From Trichomonas tenax (taxonomy: Eukaryota; Parabasalia; Trichomonadida; Trichomonadidae), in assembly GCA_023091735.1 (NCBI GenBank), contig JALKBU010001411.1:1-11364 (forward strand): 11,364 bases of DNA. The letters are read 5' to 3'. The notes below the pieces were generated by a model. The model saw only the letters and a program-made list of their open reading frames with translations. It had not been told where the DNA came from and did not search any database. Shown one piece after another: positions 1 to 7,849 of the stretch (positions are counted from its first letter, which is position 1; the number at the start of each line of letters is the position of its first letter). The position numbers were made by a program, and so were the translations under genes.

Positions 1-1
1 T

Positions 2-126
2 ATTGACACTTTTCCATTTTTCCCGCGCAAACACTTCACTTTCCTTTATATTTGACATTCTGACTCTATATGTCAAACATAATTTACATGTCAGAAAAGC
101 ACGTTGTTCTATTTTGTCCCAGTCCC
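2..126 (+). repeat. Left 125-bp terminal inverted repeat
   Basis: This block is identical, base for base, to the reverse complement of 11240-11364; similarity stops abruptly after the shared cccagtccc. It holds an E2F-like TTTCCCGCGC (19-28), TGACA at 4-8 and 53-57, and TGTCA at 71-75 and 89-93. The words tttgacat (51-58) and atgtcaaa (70-77) form an 8-bp inverted pair inside it. The window opens with TA before TTGACAC, which would suit a TA target site as in Tc1/mariner elements, but the matching base beyond the right end is not in the window. It could be a transposon end or one copy of a dispersed repeat. Confidence 0.93.
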
Positions 127-1873
127 TCCATCCAAGGGATAACCTTAAAGAGTGAGAAAGTCTTTCTCGAAATAAATCATCGTTATGGCCATTCTTTAAC
201 TTCAGGATCAAATTCAAAAACGTTTCTTCTGATAAAAATCGCTTGGAAAGAGACAATAACCTCGGATAATACATTTTTACTATTTTCACGTTTACGTATT
301 CAAGACCAATGCTTTTAGATACAAAAAACCTATAGACGAGGCCGTTGTTTTTCATCAATGTTTCGATGAGTTAATGAAAAAAATATATCATTTTGAAATA
401 CAGCCTTTTTGCAGAATATCATCATGAAATCAGCTTCTATACAGTTTTCGTATGGAGATTCTCGCGTGCAAAGGTTGATTGCCCGTATGCACATGATATT
501 TCATTGAACAAATTAACCCATAAGATCGCCACACTTTCAAAGGTAGCTTGAATTGAAACCGGACAGATGACTGCCAGTGACGTGAAGTGTCAGTACAGAC
601 AGATTATTATTTTTATTTACTCTTTGATGAGTGAAACCTTGAGACCAAGATGCCTAGATTCCAATTGGCATTCCAATGCTGCAGTTTATTGCTCAAATTT
701 ACTATGACATCTTTTATTGTTACAATAAAAATTATTTTGTTCTATGGTTATGAATCATTGAAGATTGATGTGTTTTTCCCAGTGCAGGCCACGTTTTCAT
801 CGATATATCGGAAGATAAAATCGAATTCCAAATGCAAAATAAAAGGAATAAAATTTCGTGTTTATCATTAGACATCTGCATTGAATGGAATCCAAAGATG
901 GAGTTTCCTTTCTTCTGAGGTCATAGAAATCATGTGCCTCAATTTTTGTGCATTTATCGACATTTTTCAAAATAATTTGCACCAAACGTTTAGTAACACG
1001 ATAGGTAGTACAAAGGCAAAGTTGACTAAATTGAATTGAAATAGGTAACTCTCAAAAAAAAATTAAAATTCATTATTATCTATAATATGTAGATGAAAAA
1101 ATGAATAATAAAAGTTTTCACTTTTTAAAATAATAGATGTTTATTGATAAGTTGCTATACTCCAGGAATATCATAAAATAAGTTTGTTTTTAAAATAATG
1201 CTTCAATTCAAATGCTCCTGATTTTACTAACAAATAATTGATTAACCGAATATAAATATGCTACTTTCACTAGAGATGTCACTGTCGAAAAATAAGTTTT
1301 TATGTTTCAATACTCATAAAATTTTCTGAATGTGAGTCAATAAATTGAGAATTTGAGAATATCGTTAATCTCAGAAAAATATATTTTATATTATTTTTAC
1401 TCCGCATCGAATGAGTAACAATAAAAATATGCTGTAATTTGATTAGTATACAAAATTCAAAGCAAGCACAGAAAAACATTTGAAAGTATTATAGCGAAAA
1501 TGATTTTTATTAACATACAAGATGAGTGTATTTAGAGTTCATAGTAAAAATTTTCAGATCATAAACAACGAATTTTTCCATTTTAACTCAGTTTCCATGT
1601 CCTTTATGATAATCTGTGATGATATTTGACAAAAAAATAGCATTTTGTTATTGAATGTTTACAGACCTTCAACGTGATTTTTGAATGTATTCCACCGCAA
1701 ACACACTGTTAATACCAAAATCGCAGAAAAATTCGAGAAAAAAAAGTACGTACAAGATTTTTTAGATTTATTATTTATTTTCTGACACTCCTATAGTGTT
1801 CTTATGCTCTGTTTATAAAATTATTGGAGCATATATTCTCAATTTATTCAATTGACTAACAAATTCATATATA
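127..1873. other. Gene-free AT-rich stretch
   Basis: I see no convincing gene here. The strongest open frames are an 82-codon frame that starts inside the terminal repeat (70-318, +) and two overlapping frames of 73 (650-871, +) and 62 codons (797-985, -). None has a recognisable domain. The stretch is AT-rich and scattered with stops in all frames, especially from 1000 to 1870. No tRNA-like T-arm or box pattern and no tandem repeat was found. The last few tens of bases before 1874 presumably hold the promoter of the next gene; TTCATATATA just before its ATG only loosely recalls the trichomonad initiator (TCAYW). Confidence 0.6.
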
Positions 1874-2350
1874 ATGAACATCTTTATACACTCACCTGCT
1901 GGTACTGTTTATAAACTCATGTTCGAGCACACCGATATTATCGGAAGCATCGAGGATCGACTGAAGTGCGCAGATCCAATCATCTGTTTTCACAACAATA
2001 TTATATTAGAGAAACACTTCTCTTTCGACTTCTATGAAGTGAAGGATGGTGACCATATATACACAACCAACGAGAATAGAAGATCCAATTTGAAGCTATG
2101 CCAGAAATTGACAAAATCCATTTCTCTTACTAATAATCGTGACAGAATTGCCCTTGAGAATTCATGCTTGAGGTTAATAGACTTGACATTTGTGAGGGCC
2201 GAGGGATCCTATAGCGCCAATCTCAAACTTGTCAATTGGTATAAGAATTTACAAAAATCAGACACACAAGTCATCCAAGTGTTCCCTACCATCGTTCCTA
2301 GAAAGGCTCCAAAGCCTAATAATGAGCCTCTTCCTTTAGCTTGGAAATGA
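1874..2350 (+). CDS. Ubiquitin-like domain protein, 158 aa
   Basis: Residues 1-64 read like a ubiquitin-like fold. There is a strand-turn-strand (MNIFIHSPAGTVYKLMFE), a short helical part around IGSIEDRL, then IICFHNNIILEKHFSFDFY followed by VKDGDHIYT. This matches the order in ubiquitin of a strand, a 'G-K-x-L' type loop, a short helix ending in Y, and a last strand. No Gly-Gly follows the domain, so it is unlikely to be conjugated and may act as a binding module. Residues 65-128 look helical. The tail from about 136 is proline- and lysine-rich (VPRKAPKPNNEPLPLAWK). The first ATG of the open frame is used, and there is no signal peptide or membrane segment. The fold call is by eye and the specific function is unknown. 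It could be an unrelated trichomonad-specific family. Confidence 0.75.
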   Translation: MNIFIHSPAGTVYKLMFEHTDIIGSIEDRLKCADPIICFHNNIILEKHFSFDFYEVKDGDHIYTTNENRRSNLKLCQKLTKSISLTNNRDRIALENSCLRLIDLTFVRAEGSYSANLKLVNWYKNLQKSDTQVIQVFPTIVPRKAPKPNNEPLPLAWK

Positions 2351-2721
2351 TTTCTTAATTTTTCATAACAAAATCCATACCGAAGACGATTTTGATTAAG
2401 AATTACAAGAACTTCTGTTCGCCTGTTTGTTTTATATAAATATTACCAATGTTTCTGGTATTTTCGATCGATTTTTACAAATGATTAGATTAAAATTTTT
2501 TTGCTGTTGTTTGCAAATGTGATCACAGTGGACTGATTAGCGATTAAACAAATTGTCCATTATTTTTGGTTTTTCGATTATCTCTCAAACACTTTGTCAT
2601 TCGTCATTTTTATTTGTTATTTTTACAGAACTCTCTATGCATTCAATGAATCCAATCAAAAGACAAAATGTAAAAATCGAGCTCTAACACGTAAAATTAT
2701 TTTACAAATTTATTTACATAC

Positions 2722-2737
2722 TTTACATGTCAGAAAA
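2722..2737 (+). promoter_or_regulatory. 16-bp match to terminal repeat upstream of small gene
   Basis: The word tttacatgtcagaaaa here is identical to bases 83-98 of the left terminal repeat, in the same orientation. It sits 45 bp before the ATG at 2783. It could be a shared regulatory or protein-binding word, or chance in AT-rich DNA. A weaker relative lies at 8903-8918 (tcaaacataattacat), equal to bases 73-89 of the repeat minus one T. Confidence 0.25.
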
Positions 2738-2782
2738 ATGAAATTATTAATTTTACATATCAAAACGTTTTTCAAAATAATA

Positions 2783-2998
2783 ATGGAAGGTTCTATTGAT
2801 GAGCTTCTGATGCAACAGAGAGATTTACTTCTGCAAATGGATCAGCACTATCAGCGCCAAACACAGACAATCAAAACACGTATCAATTCACTTCAAACGA
2901 AAACAACGAAACCTGATGATGATAAAAATCAACCAAAAGCAGTTGCTCAGAAACCGATAACAATGCAGAAACATGCAAGTCCAACAAATACCAATTGA
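2783..2998 (+). CDS. Small hypothetical coiled-coil-like protein, 71 aa
   Basis: I do not recognise a family. The same frame is open upstream to 2594, but that part is AT-rich with random-looking codon use, whereas codons change to a coding-like pattern at the ATG at 2783 (MEGSIDELL). Residues 4-38 have hydrophobic residues at heptad-like spacing (I5, L8, L9, L15, L16, L17, M19, then I29, I33, L36) in a Gln-rich background, suggesting one amphipathic helix or short coiled coil. The rest (39-71) is polar, rich in Lys, Thr, Gln and Pro, and probably disordered. No cysteine pattern, signal peptide or membrane segment is present. It lies on the same strand as the ubiquitin-like gene, 432 bp downstream, so it is probably transcribed separately. 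A 16-base match to the terminal repeat lies 45 bp upstream of the ATG. Confidence 0.5.
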   Translation: MEGSIDELLMQQRDLLLQMDQHYQRQTQTIKTRINSLQTKTTKPDDDKNQPKAVAQKPITMQKHASPTNTN

Positions 2999-3335
2999 TT
3001 CAAGATTTGCTATCTATATATTATATCATTTCTTTTACACTTTTTGGCTCGGAATAATCCACATATAAATAACTTCACTTTTTCCAATATAACATTGATG
3101 AAATATTGAGGTTTTATCACAAAAAAATCATTTTTTTAAATATGGACTTCTTAATGGTCATCTCGATCCCATGAGCTTGCAGAGGCATCACTCATATAAC
3201 TACCATACATATACACAAAGATCATGACTTCCACAGCAGAAATCCTCTCCAAGGTGTGATTATGAGAATTTAATAATTTGAATATTCATCTACACACAGT
3301 CAGCGACGTTTAATTTATTTCCTGTATACTCTGCT

Positions 3336-3380
3336 GAGCCGCTTTTAGAACTGAGTGAAGCTCAATTCTAAAAATGGCGC
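3336..3380. other. Imperfect 20-bp hairpin
   Basis: The arms gagccgcttttagaactgag (3336-3355) and ctcaattctaaaaatggcgc (3361-3380) pair around the five-base loop tgaag. The inner part pairs tagaactgag with ctcaattcta with one mismatch, and outer GC pairs close the stem with a few interruptions. It lies in noncoding DNA. It may be part of an RNA, the core of a small foldback element, or chance. Confidence 0.4.
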
Positions 3381-3934
3381 AAAGAGAAAAAAAAGTTAAA
3401 ATCCTAAAATCCAACTTTACCTATTTTGCATCTAATCTAAATCTGGATATTGATGTTTGATTTTCAGGCCCTTTCACAAAAAAATAAATCATATTGATAT
3501 CTTTCTTTCACTAATTTCTAAAATCAACTTTAGAACATTATGGTACGTTTGATGTGTTCACATATACCATTATTAATTAAGGAAAGATATAGATAAAACA
3601 CATGACATAAAAAGCTTGTTCATTATTTCCAAAACCGCACAGTTTGCAAATGATTTTCTGCAGAAGCTTACATGTATGGAGAAAATCACTCACAAATTGT
3701 ATGAGATTTGGAAATTGAATAATATCAAATTAAGTTTAAGAAATTTCGTAAGATAAATTAGGAGATACCATGCCGACATTGAGTAGATATCATTATGCCA
3801 TGTTGTATGTAAATAGCGGAAACCTCTTGAAACGTGATAGGAAATGCCTGATTTCTGACCCATAATATGCTGAAGCTCATTCTGTATGAGTGCAGATCGA
3901 TTTCATAACGCATTTGTCGGAATTTTGCGTATTG

Positions 3935-4060
3935 AATTCAACTTCGACAAGCAAGGGCCACTGATCGGCTTGCTTGACGTAGGAATGTAATGGACTCGCT
4001 CAGAGAGGCGATGAATGGCTCTTGCTGGTCGAAATCGATTTCGAGGGATTTTGTTGAATT
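3935..4060. other. Large foldback structure, possible structured RNA or MITE relic
   Basis: The arm ttcgacaagcaagggcca (3943-3960) pairs with tggctcttgctggtcgaa (4016-4033): 16 of 18 positions are Watson-Crick, one is G-T and one is a mismatch. Outside it, aattcaac (3935-3942) can pair with gttgaatt (4053-4060) across a bulge that contains the palindrome cgaaatcgatttcg. The interior has a 5-bp stem (tcgct with ggcga). The left arm can alternatively fold with cttgcttg (3969-3976) through caagcaag (3948-3955), so two folds compete. The segment is GC-richer than its surroundings and has no open frame. I do not recognise an RNA family. Confidence 0.45.
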
Positions 4061-4387
4061 AAAATGATTGTCTTTCACTAAAATCTATCCAGATTGCTTC
4101 TGTTCTGGGAAAGATACAGAGAATGAAAGTCTTTGCAACTGATTTTGAAAAAGAAAATCTGTTTCGTTGTATTTATTAAGTAACAGTAATGAAAGCAGCT
4201 TACAATGCCGAAGAAAACGTATGCCTGTGAAGGAATGTCGAATTATTTGATTTTGTACAGATTTCTATGACAAAAAATAGTCAAAAAATGCTGTACTGTT
4301 ATGAATTGCTTCTGCTTTAAAACCGATGACAAGCGCAGTCTTTGTAAACGAATTTGTTTGGATTAAATCAGCAGAACTTCTGATCAG

Positions 4388-5397
4388 TTGAACATCGAAA
4401 CGTTCGAACTTTTACGGAATCAGTACAGCGACTACATCGAGTTCTTTGGTCTGTTTACCAGCCGTAAATCATTAAAAATATGCGATCTTCGAAAAAAGTT
4501 GATTTTGTCGGTTCTCATCAGCTTGACATTTCCGTCCTCTTTAACCTTATTAATTTTTCATTCCAAAATCATCCATACGATCTGCGTCGCTTATGGGATC
4601 TCCTCAAATTCGTCATTTCTCAGTACGGAATTAAATTCAGCATTGAGTCACTTGAGCCAATTTGCGATGCCTCATATCAAAAGAGTATGGGATCAGCATT
4701 GATAAAGAGTTGTTACCAAATGACCTGAAAAATTATCATCTCGAAAACACTGAAGATCTTTTGTCATTTCGATTCAAATCCTACTCTCACTTTCGTTTTC
4801 GACGATGATGTCAAATCATATACATTGAGTCTTCGCGGCAGTAATTCAGTTGAAACATCCATGCGCCAAGATATCTTCAGCAAAAGCGTTCTTGAGTGGT
4901 GCTGCATGTGCGGATCAATTAAGCATTTTCGCTTCCTTCGTAGCAACAATGTCGAAATTAGTAAATCGTGTCTTGATTATAGCTACATCGGCTGTAATCA
5001 AGACATCATCAACGAATGTCTTTTGTACGTTGTACCAGACGAAAGAACAATGAAGAAATCTTCTGAGACACATAACTTCGATCATCTTATCTATCTTCAC
5101 GACAGATCCTGACTCGAAATTCCTGTCTATGACGTTTGCACATCTCTGAATCTTTTTGCCTTTTTATATCTTGTCTTGTCTACGAAAGATTACGATTATC
5201 TTATTCCATATAGTTCAATATTCGGTGTTGTTAACCTTATTAATTATCTTCAAAGTTGTAATGCAAGCATTTCAGGACGAGGTGAATTCGGATTCTGTGC
5301 CCTGCATTTTTGCGCTGAATTTAACCTGAATGATGTTGCTACAACATTGATTTCTAATGGTGCAGACATTGAGGCAAAGAATAACGGGTCAAGTTAA
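4388..5397 (+). pseudogene. Decayed ankyrin-repeat (DUF3447-type) gene
   Basis: The reading starts like the trichomonad ankyrin family (x-NIETFELLRNQYSDYIEFF), but the first codon is TTG, so the start appears lost. The homology then jumps frame near 4490 (to LFNLINFSFQNHPYDLRRLW and QYGIKFSIESLEPICDASYQ), near 4690 (to IDKELLPNDLKNYHLENTED), and near 4775 back to the earlier frame (DSNPTLTFVFDDD). The part from about 4870 (VLEWCCMCGSIKHFRFLR, then SYIGCNQDIINECL) is the helical DUF3447 region before the ankyrin repeats. A TGA interrupts at 5110-5112. The same frame continues into one ankyrin repeat (FGFCALHFCAEFNLNDVATT) and stops mid-repeat after GADIEAKNNG at 5395. Intact relatives are several hundred residues long with many repeats. 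Several independent lesions make this a pseudogene rather than sequencing error. Confidence 0.85.
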
Positions 5398-5426
5398 GGT
5401 GTAAAAATACGATAATTTTACACTTT
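5396..5426 (+). terminator. Hairpin plus T-run at the end of the ankyrin relic
   Basis: The arms gtgtaaaa (5399-5406) and ttttacac (5416-5423) form a perfect 8-bp stem around a nine-base loop, extendable by weaker pairs. A run of six T follows at 5424. The hairpin begins at the last bases of the relic's TAA stop. It has the shape of a terminator, but no such mechanism is established for polymerase II genes of trichomonads, so the role is open. Confidence 0.35.
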
Positions 5427-5498
5427 TTTACGAAAACTTTGACGATTAAAGTCGTGGGATAAAGGGGCAAACGCTGTTATATTTAGGAAACATTTTGG

Positions 5499-5519
5499 GT
5501 TATATAGGCTCTATATAAC
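5499..5519. other. 9-bp perfect hairpin
   Basis: The arms gttatatag (5499-5507) and ctatataac (5511-5519) pair perfectly around the loop gct. It lies 75 bp downstream of the hairpin at 5396-5426. The word gggcaaacg occurs on both sides of it (about 5465 and 5565). No function is evident. Confidence 0.4.
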
Positions 5520-5565
5520 ATTCTAAAGCTGTATTCAACATAATAAATTTTTCCATTCAAAATAG

Positions 5566-5778
5566 GGCAAACGTTTATGTAAAATCAACACACGTTTAAA
5601 TTTTTTTATTGCCCAAAAAGTTTTATGGAACTTTTGCACAAGTTACCTCGAAGACTCATCTTCTGATGAAGAATTTGGGTTCCATGCAACTCCGCAGGCA
5701 TCTGCATATGGTACATGGATGCTTATGCAAGAAAAACAAGGATCAGAGAATTTAATATCCGTATTTGCTCTTGACTAA
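5566..5778 (+). pseudogene. Short coding-like relic without a start
   Basis: The frame is open for 70 codons between TAG (5563-5565) and TAA (5776-5778). There is no ATG near its beginning; the first in-frame Met is in YGTWMLM. From about 5641 the peptide looks like real protein: SYLEDSSSDEEFGFHATPQA then YGTWMLMQEKQGSENLISVF, with an acidic serine cluster. I cannot assign it to a family. It is in the same frame as the 3' part of the ankyrin relic but shows no ankyrin consensus. It is most likely a fragment of a lost gene or mobile element, and chance is possible. Confidence 0.3.
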
Positions 5779-6467
5779 GTAGTGAAACACGATAATCACG
5801 ACATAAAGCTTAGCTAGTGCATGTATCAGAAGCCTTAGATAGCTGCCGACACTTGAGAATTCACGCTACGCGATCTTGCTAACTTCAATACAAATTAGGA
5901 TGAACCAACCGAAATCATGCATCTACAAGAGCATTGCTGCCGAATGCAATGCTGAAACGCACCAAATGCAAAAAGAGTGAATAGCAGTAACATGCAATTC
6001 ATGCATATTGTACTTGCTGAATAATATCAATGTGTTCTAACAGAATCAATTAATTAATTTCAAAGAATAATTTATATGTCCTTCTTCATTTTCTTTTCTT
6101 CTTTTTTCCTTTTTCTCCTCCTTCTTTTCTCTTTTCCCCGTATTTTTCTCGATCTTAATTTTTTACAACTGAATGCATCTTCATTAATTTTAGACAATCA
6201 TCGATTCTATGAGGGTGTTATGGTAAAATGAAATCGATTTTTTCGATCAATATTAAATGAAATAAGAAAGTCATTCGTTTCGCAGTTTGTATGATGATAA
6301 ATGCACGGATAAACCGAAAAGAGCTTGTTTTGATATTACGATTTCTTCCTTTTTTACACATATAATTTGAATATGTAAGTCCATTGTATATACAATTGCT
6401 TTTATTTGTAATTTTATTTTTTTTTTTGATAAATAGATAGAAGTGTATATTTATTATTACAAACATA
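5779..6467. other. Gene-free stretch downstream of the ankyrin gene
   Basis: No gene is recognised. The part 5779-6010 is GC-richer than the rest but full of stops, and may be decayed coding sequence. The part 6075-6170 is pyrimidine-rich. An 82-codon frame on the minus strand (6218-6466) starts just past the stop of the ankyrin gene, but it is rich in AAA, ATT and TTT codons and has no domain, so I take it as 3' flank. On the minus strand a TAAA at 6453-6450, about 15 bases past the ankyrin stop, fits the trichomonad polyadenylation word. Confidence 0.55.
6079..6139. repeat. Homopyrimidine tract
   Basis: From 6089 to 6139 every base on the + strand is C or T (51 bases), and the run extends back to 6079 with a single A at 6088. 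It is low-complexity and may adopt unusual DNA structure. It lies beyond the 3' end of the minus-strand ankyrin gene. Confidence 0.85.
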
Positions 6468-7706
6468 TTACATTAATCCAGACATTGCTAATTTGAATCT
6501 TATCCATTGTTGTTCGGAAATTGGAAATCTTGGAAGAATATCTTGCATAAACTTATCAGTTACCTTGCCTTTGTTCTCAATAATCAAGAATATGGCTTGT
6601 ATCTGATAAGTTCTTTCAATGATATTTTCGGGCATTTGACATCCCTTCTCGAGAAGTATTTTTATTGCTTCAAGGTGAACAATGCCATCGATGTTTTCAA
6701 ATGTAAGCTTTGGATTTACTGATAAAGCGAATGGAATAAATTCTGATGGAATTTTAACATTATCGATTGGGAATCCTGCTGTTATACAGTAAACAAAATA
6801 TCTGGCGTTATGTGTTTTCTCGAGGCATCGTTTTAATTCTATTTTTGTTTCTTCAAAAGTGTGACGCTCTGCAAATTTTGAAATGCAATGATCAGCAATT
6901 TTTGTGTTGCATGATTCTAGAGCGGGTGATATATTAATACTACTTTTTCCACCAACTGTTTCAAATAATTTGATTAATTCGAGATTTCCTGATATAATGG
7001 CTTCTGTCATTATCGCTGGAGTAACTTCTGCACCATGCTGTATCATCCATCTTGCGCATTTTAATGCTGAGAAGTGTGCTGCGATAAATAACGGGTTTTT
7101 AAGATTTCCTTCGATTGTAATTATAACAGGAACATCATTATATTCTGCATTCAAATCGGTAATGTTTAACGCTCTGATGAACTCTAAATTGTCGTTTTTA
7201 ATATTAAATCTTAGTGTATCATTTATTATATCGTTTTCTAATAAATATTCACGTTGAATTGGCGACAGAGACGTAAATTCCGTTAATTCTTTTGATGTTT
7301 GTTGAAGATTCGGCAACTTGATATTTTTATCATGAAAATAAAATAAGAAAGGAAGTAATTTTTCGTCAGATAAAGGAACGGATAGCAAATTCTCAATAAA
7401 ATTATTATCAATTAAACCTTTTTTGTGCAATAAATAAGTGAATTTTGGTGAATTCAAGAAATCGAATGAAGAAATCATTGAAACAACGTTCTGGTTAGCA
7501 ATAACATACTCTGCCACGTCACTTTCGTTTATTTTATTCGAAAATAGATTAATTCCAATTTCCGCGAACTTAGAAAAGTTGTTTTCGATGAATCTCTTCT
7601 TTTCGAGTGTTCCACAGTACTTCCTGCACGAGAATGTTTCATTTGCTGCGACAATTAAATCGAATTCTTGTGGGATTTCAACGAAAGAAAGCTGCGGGAA
7701 ATTCAT
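6468..7706 (-). CDS. Ankyrin-repeat protein, 412 aa
   Basis: This is an intact, intronless ankyrin-type protein, a family greatly expanded in trichomonads. The N-terminus (EFDLIVAANETFSCRKYCGT, residues 14-33) resembles the entry of a BTB-like domain as often seen before trichomonad helical repeats; this is weak. Residues 60-200 are degenerate helical repeats. The clearest ankyrin unit is NPLFIAAHFSALKCARWMIQ then HGAEV (204-228), followed by AIMTEAIISGNLELIKLF (231-248) and HLEAIKILLEKGCQMPE (344-360). There is no signal peptide or membrane segment, so it should be cytosolic or nuclear and bind a partner protein. The start is the first Met of the frame. A 26-bp poly-T lies 57 bp upstream. 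It is not the intact parent of the relic at 4388, since the domain layout differs. The partner is unknown. Confidence 0.88.
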   Translation of the reverse strand: MNFPQLSFVEIPQEFDLIVAANETFSCRKYCGTLEKKRFIENNFSKFAEIGINLFSNKINESDVAEYVIANQNVVSMISSFDFLNSPKFTYLLHKKGLIDNNFIENLLSVPLSDEKLLPFLFYFHDKNIKLPNLQQTSKELTEFTSLSPIQREYLLENDIINDTLRFNIKNDNLEFIRALNITDLNAEYNDVPVIITIEGNLKNPLFIAAHFSALKCARWMIQHGAEVTPAIMTEAIISGNLELIKLFETVGGKSSINISPALESCNTKIADHCISKFAERHTFEETKIELKRCLEKTHNARYFVYCITAGFPIDNVKIPSEFIPFALSVNPKLTFENIDGIVHLEAIKILLEKGCQMPENIIERTYQIQAIFLIIENKGKVTDKFMQDILPRFPISEQQWIRFKLAMSGLM

Positions 7707-7763
7707 TGTCAGTTTGTAAACTTAGGGTATGAAACGCTAATAAAGGGATATTTTTCATTTCGA

Positions 7764-7789
<26 letters not shown>
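7764..7789 (-). repeat. 26-nt homopolymer, poly(A) on the minus strand
   Basis: There are 26 uninterrupted T on the + strand. On the minus strand it is an A-run that lies 60 nt after the stop codon of the gene fragment at 7850-8128, with a TAAA (7829-7826) between them. This is where a poly(A) tail would sit in a retroposed mRNA copy. A simple homopolymer expansion is the alternative. Confidence 0.8.
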
Positions 7790-7794
<5 letters not shown>

Positions 7795-7849
7795 ATCTTG
7801 AATGATTTCTAATATTACTCACAAGTTTATTCGATTGATTATAAAAGTC

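Larger units (their letters stand above)
2999..4387. other. Gene-free stretch between small gene and ankyrin relic
   Basis: No intact gene is seen in this 1.4 kb. On the minus strand around 3580-3740 there is a frame of about 50 codons without stops and without a start; I could not assign it. The notable contents are two hairpin-forming segments, at 3336-3380 and 3935-4060, listed separately. The second is GC-richer than its surroundings. No tRNA, snRNA Sm site or U6-type ACAGAG box was found by eye. Confidence 0.55.

Noticed and set aside
70..318. 82-codon open frame starting inside the left terminal repeat
   Set aside because: No recognisable domain. Its first part is repeat sequence; the same frame read from the right repeat stops soon after leaving the repeat. 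Chance is the simpler explanation, though the length is a little unusual for AT-rich DNA.
605..640. Hammerhead-like or C/D-box-like words (tttgatgagtgaaacc)
   Set aside because: There is no stem II between the two core words, and no CTGA D box at a suitable distance.
650..985. Two short opposing frames of 73 and 62 codons
   Set aside because: They overlap on opposite strands, have AT-driven codon choice and no domain.
6218..6466. 82-codon minus-strand frame directly after the ankyrin stop
   Set aside because: Lys/Asn/Ile/Phe-rich composition as expected from AT-rich 3' flank; no motif.
6507..7719. Plus-strand frames opposite the ankyrin gene
   Set aside because: Antisense shadows of an intact 412-aa gene.
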